DNA of 64,000 nucleotides from Mactra quadrangularis (GCA_025267735.1 CM046295.1:22848938-22912937), one strand, 5' to 3'. Shown: positions 1 to 10,910, counted from the first letter of the stretch. The notes: generated by a model from the sequence alone, not told the origin. Program-made: numbers and translations.

Positions 1-203
1 AAGGAGTATATTCTACTGGAAATAAATTGAACAATAAACATATACACGTATAGATGTATAGGCTTTAATAAAATTGGCATTTTAAGTCACGTTCTCACTT
101 CATTAAATTCAATTTATCGGATAATATTCTATATTAAATAAAACACAAACAACTTACATAAAACTTCTGTAACAAAATAAAAAACAATTCTGTAATTTTA
201 GAA
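1..203 (+). other. AT-rich flank, probably intron
   Basis: No coding sequence is seen. The stretch ends in a pyrimidine-biased tract and a TTTTAG acceptor just before the exon remnant at 204. It therefore looks like intronic or 5' flanking DNA of a lost or truncated B-box/NHL copy. Confidence 0.4.
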
Positions 204-270
204 ATGGCTACGTCCGATAGGCATCAGATAAAATCAAGTATAAAAGAATCAGTCTTCCTGTATGATACAA
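204..270 (+). pseudogene. Truncated start exon of a B-box/NHL gene
   Basis: Directly after a TTTTAG acceptor, an ATG opens a reading frame whose first 21 residues (MATSDRHQ, then SSIK and FLYD) match the N-terminus of the full genes at 403 and 47933. After the FLYD codons the similarity stops. The sequence becomes intron-like DNA nearly identical to the intron upstream of 47933 (about 47772-47930). It is therefore the first about 67 bp of a copy fused to an intron, either by deletion or by incomplete tandem duplication. If read through, the frame closes at a TAA near 341, giving a peptide of about 46 residues; I see no reason to think this is functional. Confidence 0.75.
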
Positions 271-380
271 AATGTTTTATAAACATAAATATATACAGAA
301 ATGTTATTCTATGTTCACACTTCATAAAATTCATTGAATAAATAAAGTTGAAATATCTTATTTAAATTATACTACAAGCA

Positions 381-402
381 ATCGTTTTCTGTCATTCTAG
401 AA
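381..402 (+). promoter_or_regulatory. 3' splice site just upstream of the ATG
   Basis: A TTTTCTGTCATTCTAG tract ends with AG at 399-400, two bases before the ATG at 403. A TACTAC branch-point-like motif lies just upstream at about 370. The same arrangement occurs before the copies at 47933 and 55441, and with another acceptor before 17465. The coding part is therefore one exon preceded by a non-coding exon that lies outside the visible sequence for this copy. Confidence 0.7.
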
Positions 403-2241
403 ATGGCTACTTCAGGCAAGCATCAGATGAAACCAAGTATAAAGGGATCAGACTTCTTATATGATCTTGTGTGCAAACCTTGCCATCTTGATGATATAGC
501 AAAACCTGCCTATGGATATTGTACTGATTGCGATGAACATCTTTGTTCCATGTGCTATGTTAACCACAAGAAATCGAGGCCAAGTAGACATCACAAACTA
601 TTGGATTCCAGTGACATGCCAACTACACAAACACTTGATGACACAGACACAACAGTAGATGTAGGTCCATCTGATAGTCTTACTACACCGTGTGAGAAAC
701 ATAGTCAGAAGTACATTGAATATTACTGCAACGATCACAAGATGACACTTTGCAGCGTTTGTGTCACTTTAAACCACAGACTATCATGTAAAGTTGATTA
801 TATTCCTGATGTCTCCAAATCTATTCTGAATAGCGATATGTTTCGAGAGATAACTGCTAGAGCACAATCAATTGAGGCCAAGTGTGATTCCGTAAAGAAT
901 AGAATATATAGAGATACAAAACAGACAGTGGATTCTTTAAAAAAATCACTGTCAGATTTAAAGAAATACAGTAGTGACATCAATAGAAGAATTGATACCC
1001 AGAAAAAAGAAATCACCAAGAAGATTACTGATTTGACGGACAAAAACAGCAACAAAGTAAAGACTTTAGAAACACAATGCAACGTTATGAAAACGGATGC
1101 TAAATTGAAAAATGATACACTGAATCAAATGAACAAGTCAAAGCAACCAAATCAACTCTTTATAGAATTACACCAAACTACAGCAATTCTAGACGAATAT
1201 GAGGACAGTCTACAGTCAATTGATAGCCAACATCATTTTGATAAGTATCAATTTATACCAAACACAGCGATACAGAAGATTCTTGATGAGGAAAACGCAC
1301 TTGGAACTATTCCATCAAAACAAAAGGTAGCATCACATACTTCCTTAAACATTCGCGAAAATAAAACACCAAAACGTCAACAAGTTCATCTAACAGCAGC
1401 TGCATCAAGTCACGATCTGTCACAAAGACATCGGCATACAGACATTAAACCAACATATGAGGATGAAATATTGGTGAAGACAAATGTAGATAAATCAGAT
1501 TGTTATATTTCAGGACTGACAGAAACCTCTCCTGGTGTTTTAGTACTTGCTGACAGAAACAACCGGTCTATTAAATGTGTCGATGTTCGAAGTAAATCGG
1601 TTACATCAACACTCAGACTGGAAGAACAACCTTGGGATATAACAACAATATCTACAACAGAAATTGCTGTCACCGTACCTTATAGACAATATATACAGGT
1701 TGTTAAAGTATCTAGCAACCTGACGAAGTCTCGTAGGATAAATACCAATGGTCAATGTCATGGTATATGTTATCATCAAGATAAACTTATTGTTACATAC
1801 TTTAATCCTAGTAAACTTGACATACTTGATATGGCGGGTAATGTGATCAGATCAATAACCACAGACACGGCAGGTAGAGCTTTATTCTCTAAACCATTAT
1901 ATGTACAATGTAACAATCAATACATTTATATATCTGACAATGTCAACAAAAACATAACCATAATTGATTATAACTGTAATGTTATATCTAGATGTGATGT
2001 TAATAGTCCTCATGGAATAGCTTTGTTAAATAATGGGGATAGTTTGATATGTTCCTGGAAAGAAGACAAGATATATCAAGTATCAGAAGATGTGAATAAT
2101 TGCACATCTATATTACAAGATGTAGAAAGCCCTGAAGCCATATGTGTAAATAATCAACAAAGCAAAATGTATATTAGTAGAAACCTTCTACTATTAAATG
2201 ACAGCAATATAGACAACACTATTATTGTCTGCAAAATATAA
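403..2241 (+). CDS. B-box / coiled-coil / NHL-like protein (RING-less TRIM relative)
   Basis: The protein has 612 residues and no RING finger. Residues 24-64 form a first B-box (C24, C27, C40, C43, C48, C51, H55, H64). Residues 97-129 form a second B-box (C97, H100, C109, H112, C117, C120, H125). Residues about 140-275 are Lys/Glu/Asp-rich and heptad-like, as in a TRIM coiled coil. A polar linker follows to about 350. The rest has recurring beta-strand blocks with an SxDxxNxNI-type pattern (LVLADRNN, KLIVTYFN, YIYISDNV), consistent with an NHL-type beta-propeller. No signal peptide or membrane segment is visible, so it is probably cytosolic. TRIM relatives of this layout oligomerise through the coiled coil and bind targets with the propeller; without a RING, any ubiquitin-ligase activity would need a partner. 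The ATG follows a splice acceptor by 2 nt. An AATAAA lies at 2449-2454. The target and pathway are unknown. Confidence 0.9.
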   Translation: MATSGKHQMKPSIKGSDFLYDLVCKPCHLDDIAKPAYGYCTDCDEHLCSMCYVNHKKSRPSRHHKLLDSSDMPTTQTLDDTDTTVDVGPSDSLTTPCEKHSQKYIEYYCNDHKMTLCSVCVTLNHRLSCKVDYIPDVSKSILNSDMFREITARAQSIEAKCDSVKNRIYRDTKQTVDSLKKSLSDLKKYSSDINRRIDTQKKEITKKITDLTDKNSNKVKTLETQCNVMKTDAKLKNDTLNQMNKSKQPNQLFIELHQTTAILDEYEDSLQSIDSQHHFDKYQFIPNTAIQKILDEENALGTIPSKQKVASHTSLNIRENKTPKRQQVHLTAAASSHDLSQRHRHTDIKPTYEDEILVKTNVDKSDCYISGLTETSPGVLVLADRNNRSIKCVDVRSKSVTSTLRLEEQPWDITTISTTEIAVTVPYRQYIQVVKVSSNLTKSRRINTNGQCHGICYHQDKLIVTYFNPSKLDILDMAGNVIRSITTDTAGRALFSKPLYVQCNNQYIYISDNVNKNITIIDYNCNVISRCDVNSPHGIALLNNGDSLICSWKEDKIYQVSEDVNNCTSILQDVESPEAICVNNQQSKMYISRNLLLLNDSNIDNTIIVCKI

Positions 2242-2655
2242 TTCTTCAAATCAAAACTGACTCTACATTTCACATCATCACTTTGACAACATAATTTTTG
2301 TGAGGAATATATGATTATACATGTAAAAATTGCCATCAATAAGACCAGACCTAACTCTATATTTTTTTATCAAAGCACTGCATTCACAGTGACCTTATTA
2401 TTGAAAACAAATGCCAAATGTCTCGTTATAAGATGTTGAAGTACTTTTAATAAAACAAGTGACAATTCATTACGTAAAACATTGAAAATCATTTGTTATA
2501 GTGAATCATTGAAATTAAAATCAGAATACAATTCGTACTGCATAGATAAAGTCATAACTGTTATCATACCATGCTATACGCTTATATTGATTTATAGAAC
2601 ACTAGAACAAGTGTTTTATGTCATTCTTTCAGAAAGAATATAAAAGTGTATAGTA
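2242..2655. other. 3' UTR and downstream flank of the first B-box gene
   Basis: Non-coding. It contains the AATAAA at 2449-2454, about 210 bp past the stop, which is a reasonable polyadenylation signal. Parts resemble the flank downstream of the second copy (19090-19480), as expected if both belong to one duplicated unit. Confidence 0.5.
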
Positions 2656-2870
2656 AATCAAAGTACTGAACGCACAGTAAAGTAGTGAGACATTAAAAAC
2701 GCGTTGATGAAACAAGACTTTAAAGCATTATTATCTCAACCATTGAATCAAAGTACTGAATTCCCAGTAGAGTAGTGAGACATTAAAATATGCTGATGAA
2801 ACAAGACTTTAAAGCATTATTTATAGAACCATCTTTAAAAGTATATTTGTAATCAAAGTGCTGAATGATC
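2656..2870. repeat. 90-bp tandem repeat, about 2.3 copies
   Basis: Units begin AATCAAAGTACTGAA at 2656 and 2746, then a variant (AATCAAAGTG) at 2851. Each carries CACAGTA, AGTGAGACATTAAAA and GTTGATGAAACAAG motifs. The same repeat is expanded to about six copies at 19541-20050 in the paralogous unit. Confidence 0.8.
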
Positions 2871-4310
2871 TGAAATACTATGACACCATCATTGACATTT
2901 AAGCTTGAAGAAACAACTTTACTACATGCAACTATTTGTACAGACCGTATAGACAAATATATTTTGAATCAACGGAATTTTTCAGTCCAACACACATGCT
3001 TAACTTTTCTAAGTACTGAATAATTATCAAACAATTTTGTATCAATTATTGGAACAGTATGTTATTAATCAACTATCATAAACTATAATGAAATAGAGAC
3101 AAATCAATCGGATTAAACTTTACCTACATTCGTTGACGACGTTTGCCATATTACATGTGGCGTTTTATACCTTAGGGTTCAGTAAGTGGTTAAACAGAAC
3201 AATTCATGCTTAGAAGGGTAGATCACATGTCTGACATGAATGAAGAAATCTATATTTTCTTTCTTCTCACTTTGTGACATAAAAGAAACAATGGATACAG
3301 CTCTGGACTTTCTTTTATCTCGTAGTCTGTTGGTATCGGATACTCATAACGCAGCATTGGAACAAAAAGAAATCAGAAGATCTTCCGCAAGTGCTAGGGA
3401 TTATTGACGTAATCGTACCGTGACGGTTTAAGGCTTTTCTGTTTCTTCAGTCCGTTAACAAAATATAAACTTTTATTAAGAATAACATACAGTTATTCGA
3501 GATTTGTTTGACATGCTTGACAACTTATACTGCTCATCTTGATTGAATTATATTAGAATGTTGTACATGCTATTAAGTTCAACAAGTTCACAAGTTCTTC
3601 ATAATCCTGAAAAATTGTATAGCCATTTAATGTGTAGAAGGTTACGCGCTCAGAGAAACCAGAACTCAGATTGACGTGATACATAAACAGTTGTCTGAAC
3701 ATGACGTTGTGGAATATTCTAGTAGTTTTATGGAAACTCAACAACTTTCACTTCCTTATACAAACATAACTGTGATATTTACCCGCTTGACATGTGGATG
3801 TGAACTCTAGACAGACAAGACAAGCAACATGATTATTCAGAAGTAGGACAAAAAGACAGTAAACATCAATCAGCAACCTTCGTGGCAACATAACTTTGTC
3901 AACTTTGTAATATCAGACCTTTGTGACAGTTCTATATCTACAATAGTCAAACATCGTTTTATTCCTAGATATGTGCTAACAACCAATCACATTCTAGATC
4001 CAAATCTAAACAATGTTGGCACGAATCAACATCCATAATTATATCCAAAAAACTTAAGCAATGTACACAATTTCTGATGTGGTGAAAGTCCGACGAGATA
4101 TCAATAATATGGACAGAAAATTTGACACAATTGATTAAATTGTAAATAATTAAAAAAACACAACATTGAATTCAAAATGCAAAAATGGATTAGCGATGTG
4201 AAACACGAAACTTCCACTGTGGAAAAGACGGCTATCAACATAAATAAAACACTAAGAGTGGATGGAGAAGTTGAGTAAAATCCTTTACTATAAAAGTTTC
4301 AACGTTTAAG
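2871..4310. other. Non-coding part of the duplicated unit, copy 1
   Basis: No credible gene. Segments 3210-3330 and 3560-3830 are collinear with 21990-22110 and 22340-22600. One example is a shared TGACGTTGTGGAATATTCTA block. Both copies carry many stops and small indels, arguing against coding function. Confidence 0.6.
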
Positions 4311-4323
4311 AAAAAAAAATGTA

Positions 4324-4537
4324 TTTATTTATTTATTGAAGTTAACGCCGTGTCAACACAATTTAGTTCATTTTACGGCGTCCAGCGCACCTAACCTAGC
4401 TTTCCTGGACCATTGTCTATAACCAGTACTCACCTACCCTTCCACAACGCCGGAAACTTCTCCATATTATCTAATCAATGGAGGAAAATCGACAATGTTG
4501 TCAAATTTTCATGGAAGGGTATAACCTCCCCGGGTAC
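4324..4537 (-). mobile_element. SINE family B, 5'-truncated, with 10-bp target-site duplication
   Basis: Read on the minus strand it contains CTGGTTATAGACAATGGTCC, GGTGCGCTGGACGCCG and GTGTTGACACGGCGTTAAC, and ends in an (AAAT)n tail. It is flanked by AAAAAATGTA at 4314-4323 and 4538-4547. The paralogous position near 23008-23020 lacks it. The tRNA-like head is missing. Confidence 0.85.
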
Positions 4538-4547
4538 AAAAAATGTA

Positions 4548-5985
4548 AACCTCGGAAGATGCTGTAATGACAGATCAGTTGAAAAATGATCTATAGTGAC
4601 CTTCAACTATCTGCAGAGCGTACATTTTTATGTTACAAGTAATACACGCCTAGTTGGATCCCAATGTCTTGAATTCTCTTTCTGCAAATAGAGAGGAAAG
4701 GTCCCAAGAAAGGAAACTCCCCATTTGACATTTCAGTGATGTCTCTTGGTGAATTTTAAAGGTCCTATATAACCTTTTCCTATTTTTTTTCTATCTTACG
4801 GCAGTGGTAATAACGCATATTTCAAAATTAGGTTGGCGAATATTACCGAAGAGGATGAACGCTTTAAACTAGTCAATAAAATTTGGAATCGGTCGATGTC
4901 TTAAATACAAACAAAATGTTAGACTTAGTATAATAAGAAAGACGAGAATTATCTTTAGTTCGAGACTATTGCCATGGTATTGATGTATAAGTCGTTTGTG
5001 ATATATTGCAAACTTTTGCAGATACGTTTAGCGGTTTTTATCGGAGCAGTAACATTTTGAATGTCCAAGGGTGATAACACGTGGTGAGCGCGGTTTCAGA
5101 AGTCTTACTGCTCATTTGAAAATTTCTCGTCGATACTTAATAACCTGTTGAAGAATCGAGTGTTATTTTTCAGAAAGCAATCTGCTCTTAGTGCGTACTG
5201 GAATATTTTTACATACATCTGCTCCGAGAGTTCTCCTATTTACATTGGTGTTAGATTAAACGGTTGCCAAATTTGGAATCTATGCGTTTCTATTAGCTTG
5301 CATACATTTACAAACGAATATAATATAAATCATGTGATCTTGCAGTGGATGACTAAAAAATGTGCGAAGATTAAAAATCACATTTGTATCATATCTTGTG
5401 ATCTTTTAAGTTTTTTGACCAATTAAATGGCGATTACGTGTTTGAGAGTCGAAAATACTTCATAACTTAATTCCATGATAATAGTTTTGAAATCAAACGG
5501 CAGTCAAATCGCTCGCTCTGACCCATTAAAATATTTGGAAGCAAAGACTATACTTCGTGACATGGGTCGTGCAGAAATGTGAATGAAACCTCAGTACGAA
5601 AACGAGATAGTGCAATCGTGGGATAAGACAAGACATTTCTGAAAAGCATTTAATATACAGCAAGTACCCACTTAGAGTCGAGACTGAATTTTTTCATGTT
5701 AAGTTCGGCTATTTGACACATTTAAATCACTAGTTTAAATAGTAAATTATTATTAATAATTCGGACATTTTTCTTCTCAGAAGAAACATCTAGGACTAAA
5801 TGATCGTCAAAAATTGCACGATTTTGTTAAACTAATGTGATCTTTATAGCGGATTGATACTGTAATGGCGACCAATGGTACAATAACTTTGAATCTTTAC
5901 TAACTTTTGACCACGTGCAGCATGATGAGGATGGTAACAATGTCTTTTTTATAAACAAGTAATGGACGTAATATAAACTTGTGTT
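4548..5985. other. Non-coding duplicated block
   Basis: Collinear with 23015-24480. The short open frame at 5148-5426 is broken in the other copy, so I do not call it a gene. No domain was recognised. Confidence 0.6.
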
Positions 5986-5997
5986 AAACTTGATTGT

Positions 5998-6245
5998 TTT
6001 GTGTCGTGTCGAGTAGCGTAGAGTAGTGTAGTGTGACGTAGCGTAGCGTAGTACAGTGTATTGTAGCAAAGTTAAGTGTTGCGTAGCATAGTGTAACGGG
6101 GCGTAGTGTAGCGTAGCGTAGTGCAGTGCAGTGCAGTGCAGTGAAGTGTCGTGTAGTGTAGTGTATTGTTGTGCAGCGTAATATAACGTAGCACATCGTA
6201 GTGTAGTTTAATATACTGTAGTATAGAGCATTGCATTGTATTCAT
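5998..6245. repeat. GTAGT-type pentamer satellite
   Basis: Irregular array of TAGTG, TAGCG and CAGTG pentamers over about 250 bp. The same motif forms larger or decayed arrays at 24525-25145 and 40875-41110. Long open frames in it on the minus strand are artefacts of the repeat (Tyr/Thr/Leu/His-rich). Confidence 0.9.
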
Positions 6246-7129
6246 TACAGTCTAACTTGTATATAAAAAACCATAGGCAGTTTCAATTTAAACTTTATAC
6301 AGATAGAGGGTTTATGAATAAGGGAAAACATTTGTAATGTTGTAATTAAAGGGAGGGACAAATAAATGGGGTTTTGTACAGACAGCCACTAAATTCAGAA
6401 GGTCGATATTTAGATTAGACTGTATTATTCAACGTGACTTATATCATTGTTATATGAAATGTATAAGTAGATCTTTTATTTTTTACTTTAAAACAGTACA
6501 ATATTTATGTTTTTATTTTTCCTTTAATATTATCTATGCAAATGTCTTTTTTAATTTGTATTTTTATGAAAAGGTCAATGATGTTCCATCAATTTTAATT
6601 TTTGAGCTACTCGTTCCTAGCTTTAGTCATTTTCATCGTTTTAAAATCACTTGTGAGTTTCCGTAATTATGCTTTGAAAGACGTAAAAGCTCAAAAAGCT
6701 CTAAAATCACCTATACTGTTACTAACGGGATAGACGTTTATAATTATTATAACCATATTTTACAATGCCTGTTTATTTGCACTTAAATAACATTATAAGA
6801 ACAATATTTACTTCGTTCAAAATGTTTATTTAGAGTTCTAGACAAGTAAAATTTAAGTTTAAATCTGTGAATGAGTAGCTTTAAACTTCAAAACTAAGGA
6901 ACATACAGAGTACATGTATATGAACTTCATTTAACAGGTTATATACAGGTATGATGGAATGTGTGAAATATTACAAGACTTTAAAAAGTACACTTCATAA
7001 CTTTTCTAAGTACGCTTATATATTTGGACATAACTGGACTTATGTGTAAGCTATTGATATAAAATTTGTATAAAATGATCATCTATTAGTATATCATTTA
7101 TTAGCAAAACGTAGAATAAATTCAAAAAT
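6246..7129. other. Non-coding block shared by three places
   Basis: 6246-6480 matches 25160-25400. 6600-6760 matches 41335-41520, including AAAATCACCTATACTGTT. No gene was recognised. Confidence 0.55.
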
Positions 7130-7149
7130 AATTGACTTCTTTTAGCATA

Positions 7150-7480
7150 TTGGCACCAACTAAGTACAAATTTACATTAATAACGCGTATGGCCACCTTC
7201 CGCTCGTATAACTGCAGAACACTTTACAATGAGATTATGAAGTTCCGAATAATATCCTGGCGTATCATAACCAAGTTTTGCCCTCTTGTCGTCTTACGAC
7301 GTCTTCTCTGGCTTGGCAGGTCTTTGACACCTCTGTTTTGCTCAAACTGTCAGAAAATTTCATCACAGTTAAAGGGTTACTCTTTAAAGTATAGGCAATC
7401 TGGAAGATGGTTTCACCTTGTCACTATTGTTGGAGGTCTCTGCATTGCAGCTAATTTTAGAATGTCTCAGTGATGAATAT
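7150..7480 (-). pseudogene. Possible decayed Tc1-like transposase N-terminus
   Basis: On the minus strand an interrupted frame includes SKTEVSKTCQARR, which weakly resembles the helix-turn-helix/linker part of Tc1-like transposases (TGSV..RPR.GRPRKTT). The block is duplicated at 25470-25800 with different indels and stops. There is no DDE region nearby. The assignment is weak and it may be an unrelated repeat. Confidence 0.25.
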
Positions 7481-7924
7481 GATGCGAGCAAGACATGAGA
7501 TAGCAATTATATTCAATTTACCTCTCATACTGATGAGCTAGCTTGTATCATTCTGATAGCCTGGCATCTTTCTGCCAAGATTGTTCGTTTCACACTTACA
7601 ATTTGTGAAGTAGATGTTCTTTCTAAGTGTAAATTAGTCTAGATATCGACATGTACAAAATAAACGTGTTAATGTAAACCGTTTGGCTCATATTAGTAAA
7701 AAGCTCGAAATGCACGTGCGTATTGGAAGTTGGTAAATACACGGTGGAATATTAAAGATATAGTATGTGATATGCCATTTTATGTTTCTGTTAAACTTTT
7801 CTCAGAGTATTCTTTTGTTACATTAGATTATATTTATGTTTCGTAATTTCATGGAAGTATTTAATTGTTGGGTTATATTATAGTAACATCCATAATTACC
7901 TTCACACTTTTGTAAATGCCCGAT

Positions 7925-8026
7925 TTCTTTGTGGAAGAGTATGTGAGTACTGGTTATAGACAATGATCCAGGAAAGCTAGGTTAGGTGCGCTGGACGCCG
8001 TTGACACGGCGTTAACTCAAATAAAT
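7925..8026 (+). mobile_element. SINE family B 3' fragment with 11-bp target-site duplication
   Basis: About 102 bp containing ACTGGTTATAGACAATGATC, GGTGCGCTGGACGCCG and GACACGGCGTTAACTC, and ending in an AAAT tail. It is flanked by AAATGCCCGAT at 7914-7924 and 8027-8037. The paralogous block at about 26306-26322 has a single AAATGCCCGAT and no SINE. Confidence 0.92.
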
Positions 8027-8489
8027 AAATGCCCGATATGTTGTTATTTAATATTTATCAAGTATTGAGATTTTAAAGTCTTTTGACACATGCACATGTA
8101 TAACAAAAACAGTTATATGAAGTTGTATTACTTCCATGTCAAATGTAATGATCTATTACATTAATTCTAATGTATATATACTGCTGGAATAAACTTTAAT
8201 CGTGTGAAAAAAACTTTCTTTGAAGGTGCAAATATACTTTTTACGGCACAGTGTTGTACAACGTTATATAAAAAATTACATAGATGCTTTTATTGCTGTT
8301 CATTCATTTCACATTAAAACTGGAGCAATTTTGTAAAACATTTAAAAGTTATATGTCCGTGTTTACTTTCTGCTAAAAGTTCAAATACTAAATTCACAAA
8401 GTTACAATGCGCAAATTTTATACGTGTCAAACAGAAAAGTAACATTATCTTTTCATTCATATTTTACATTTTAAGCATTGGTTTTATTA

Positions 8490-8585
8490 TGAAATGATAT
8501 GAGAGTTAATGAGTAAATAATACAATGAATGAAAGTGTTGTATATGGCTGTGAATAAATGGTGAAAGTCAGGGAGTATAGGGCTG
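8490..8585. repeat. Single diverged copy of the 74-bp minisatellite unit
   Basis: TGAGTAAATAATACAATGAA followed by AATGGTGAAAGTCAGGGAGT matches the unit amplified at 51183-51566. This locus may hold the unamplified state. Confidence 0.7.
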
Positions 8586-8644
8586 TTTGTGATGTTTGTG
8601 AATAATTCAATGCATAGTATGTTTAATTGTTTTTTTATATTTTA

Positions 8645-8844
8645 GGCTACAACAACTCAATGACTTGTTCTATGTTTTCACTCGGACAATTATTTGACGG
8701 GTTATTTTTACAAAAAAAAATCTTTATTTCCTCGCTCGCTCATAAAAAATTGTTTTATAATAAAGATTTTTTATACTACGCTCGCTTGCATCCTTATCTT
8801 CTAGAAGAAAACAACATAGATCACATGATTAATTTGTTGTGGCC
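8645..8844. mobile_element. MITE, GGCC-type terminal inverted repeats, TTA target duplication
   Basis: Left end GGCTACAACAACTCAATGAC and right end TTGTTGTGGCC are inverted relatives. TTA lies on both sides (8642-8644 and 8845-8847). The interior has CTCGCTCGCTC and an AT-rich core. Sister copies are at 55207-55410 and 62748-62967. A 3-bp TTA duplication is typical of PIF/Harbinger-type elements, so that assignment is tentative. An open frame spanning 8627-8884 is an accident of the element. Confidence 0.8.
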
Positions 8845-8849
8845 TTATG

Positions 8850-9337
8850 TTCAAATATACATTTGTGAAATGTTTGACATGTAGTTAAATGTCTTAATAC
8901 ATGCTGTTTAATAAACTTTATATAACTATATATATATATACTCTTAGTTTATGTTTGTTTATATTATTCTAGTTGATTTTACTTCAATTATAAAACATAT
9001 CCTTAAAACTTAAATTAATCATTCTTGAGTACACTTCCTGGTTGCCAAGTACTTTGCAATTATGATTTTTGTCTAAACCAACAACGAGGTATTGTTTCTT
9101 GATGGGAATTGTACCATCGCAGACAAGTAATTTAAACATGCTTGGAATTGGACCAAAATATGTTTGTTTAAATACAACACACGTTCATTTATGTGAATAT
9201 AACTGGATTTTGAATAAGACGCTCGGTCTAATAAGTACGTATTAATTAAGAAAAATATAAAAATGTTATGTAAATTACTATAGATAGAATAGTTTCTAAA
9301 AGTAATTTGCATTCTGGTATATGTCTGTTTTATTTAC
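8850..9337. other. Dispersed non-coding block containing a CACTTCCTGGTT motif
   Basis: 9010-9060 (TGAGTACACTTCCTGGTT) recurs at 42842 and 43126, and diverged at 51805. No gene was recognised. Confidence 0.5.
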
Positions 9338-9535
9338 CTGTCACAACTAGAATAAGTACACTGTCAATGAATCTGTTATTTCTTACTCCTGTCGAACTTC
9401 TTATTTCCCGATATTCAAAATCGCCGCATATATAATTAGATCAACCAAAACTTATTTGGATCGGTGGCTCAATTGTTAAAAAGAAGTAGAATAGTAACAC
9501 ATTCAGTTACCGTATAATCATTCAAGTTGTGACAG
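9338..9535. mobile_element. MITE with CTGTCACAACT inverted ends
   Basis: Left end CTGTCACAACTAGAATAAGT and right end ACTTGAATGATT / AGTTGTGACAG (read inverted) pair imperfectly over about 25 bp. The internal right end CATTCAGTTACCGT resembles the elements at 41906 and 53717. Confidence 0.6.
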
Positions 9536-9931
9536 ATTAATGTAGCAGAATAAGCATTGGTTGTATCAGAGAGAAGACGTTACGTCGTTGTTTATCATTG
9601 ATTATAAATGTACACATTATACATCACAAGTAATTTGGTGCAAAAAAATAAAACTACGTTTATGAGTTACGTATATCGGTTGACAACACGACGTCTTGAA
9701 GGAGATAGAATTGCCTGATTATAAAATACAGTATTAGTTCGATTGTTTATTTGTTAAGATGGAACAATGCTTACCAACACAGGAAGGTTTGTATATATCA
9801 TTGAATTCATGTATATATTAAAATTATAACAATTATAAATTGCAATAGACAGAAACAGTAAGTCAGAACTTATCTAATATAAGAGTGTATAATGTTAAGA
9901 AAATATCTGCATTTATATAAACAACATTAAG
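9536..9931. other. No gene seen
   Basis: AT-rich sequence without a credible open frame, RNA gene or repeat that I can name. Confidence 0.4.
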
Positions 9932-10156
9932 TCTAAGTAGTACAGTTGGTAGCGCGCCGGATTTCAAACCTAGTGTCAATTATGTCATTTTTATCTCCAT
10001 TAATAGAGTATATGGAGAAGGTTCTGGTCTTGTTGAAGGGTAGGTAAGTACTGGTGATATACAAGCGTCCAGGAAGGCTATTTCATGTACGCTGGACGCC
10101 GTAAATAACCTAAAATCGTGTTGACAGGGAATTAAAACTAGTATGAATAAATGAAT
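9932..10156 (+). mobile_element. SINE family B, nearly full length
   Basis: It starts in a tRNA-like head (TAGTACAGTTGGTAGCGCGC). The body has TACTGGTGATATACAAGCGT and GTACGCTGGACGCCG, ending GTGTTGACAGGGAATTAAAA and an ATGAATAAATGAATTAA tail. Confidence 0.75.
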
Positions 10157-10402
10157 TAAGTTTAAGTGAACAAATTATATGTAAAGTATGTTTATCGAGG
10201 TCAGACATGCTAACCACTACTCGTATTGTCTGGGCTGAGACTTTGCTGTGACGGAATCGCAATTAAAAATGATTTTTTTAAGATACGATGTGAGATATGT
10301 TAATAGACAATGTTGTGCACCAAGGCCGTTTTAAAAAAGACGATTGGCGGATATTACAGATCTCGCTAAAACTGAGACTTCCTTATCGTAAAATGGGTTT
10401 AT
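10157..10402. other. No gene seen
   Basis: 10195-10245 includes a stray tRNA-like A-box fragment (GTCAGACATGCTAACCACTA) seen also in the SINE D copies. It is probably a truncated SINE D head. Confidence 0.4.
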
Positions 10403-10631
10403 TGTTTTATTTGGTCTTTAACGTCGTATTCAACACATATTTAGTTAATTTATACAACGGCCAGCTCTTCCTACTGTATGTTTCCTAGACACTTTTCTAT
10501 CACCAATACTAACTTACCCTACTACAGGGCCGACAACTCATGAATAGGGTATGATCAACCGCAATCGGGCTCGAACCAATGTTCTCCGGGTTTGAAGTCA
10601 GACATGCTAACCACTACGCCCACGGCCGCGG
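10403..10631 (-). mobile_element. SINE family D (tRNA-derived)
   Basis: On the minus strand: a head with TAGTGGTTAGCATGTCTGAC (A box) and GGTTCGAGCCC (B box), then GTTGTCGGCCCTG and a tail TGTTGAATACGACGTTAAAG. A second copy lies at 11301-11515. Confidence 0.85.
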
Positions 10632-10910
10632 TACTTACTGAGTTGAACGCCGTGTCAACACAATTTAGGTCATTTTACGTCGTCTTGAACGACTGACCTA
10701 GCATTCCTAGACCCTTGTCTATAACCAGTACTCAACTACTCTTCACAAGGCCGGAAACTTTACATATTATCTTGGAGGAAAATCGATATTATGTCCAATT
10801 TTTATAGAAGAGTATAACCTCCCGGATGGGATTCAAATCCGTACCCCCTACAAGACACGAGATTCCAAGTCCCGGTGCGCTACCAACTACGCTATTGACT
10901 TGGGTTCCCT
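10632..10910 (-). mobile_element. SINE family B, full length
   Basis: On the minus strand the head CCCAAGTCAATAGCGTAGTT / GGTAGCGCACCGGGAC leads to a B-box-like GATTTGAATCCC. Next come a GGTTATACTCTTC body, CTGGTTATAGACAAGGGTCT and GTGTTGACACGGCGTTCAAC. It abuts the SINE D copy head to tail with no spacer. Confidence 0.88.

Noticed and set aside
5148..5426. Possible 92-codon gene
   Set aside because: The collinear sequence in the second unit (about 23620-23870) has indels and stops; no domain, no splice context.
8627..8884. Possible 85-codon gene
   Set aside because: Lies across a MITE (8645-8844) and its short flanks.
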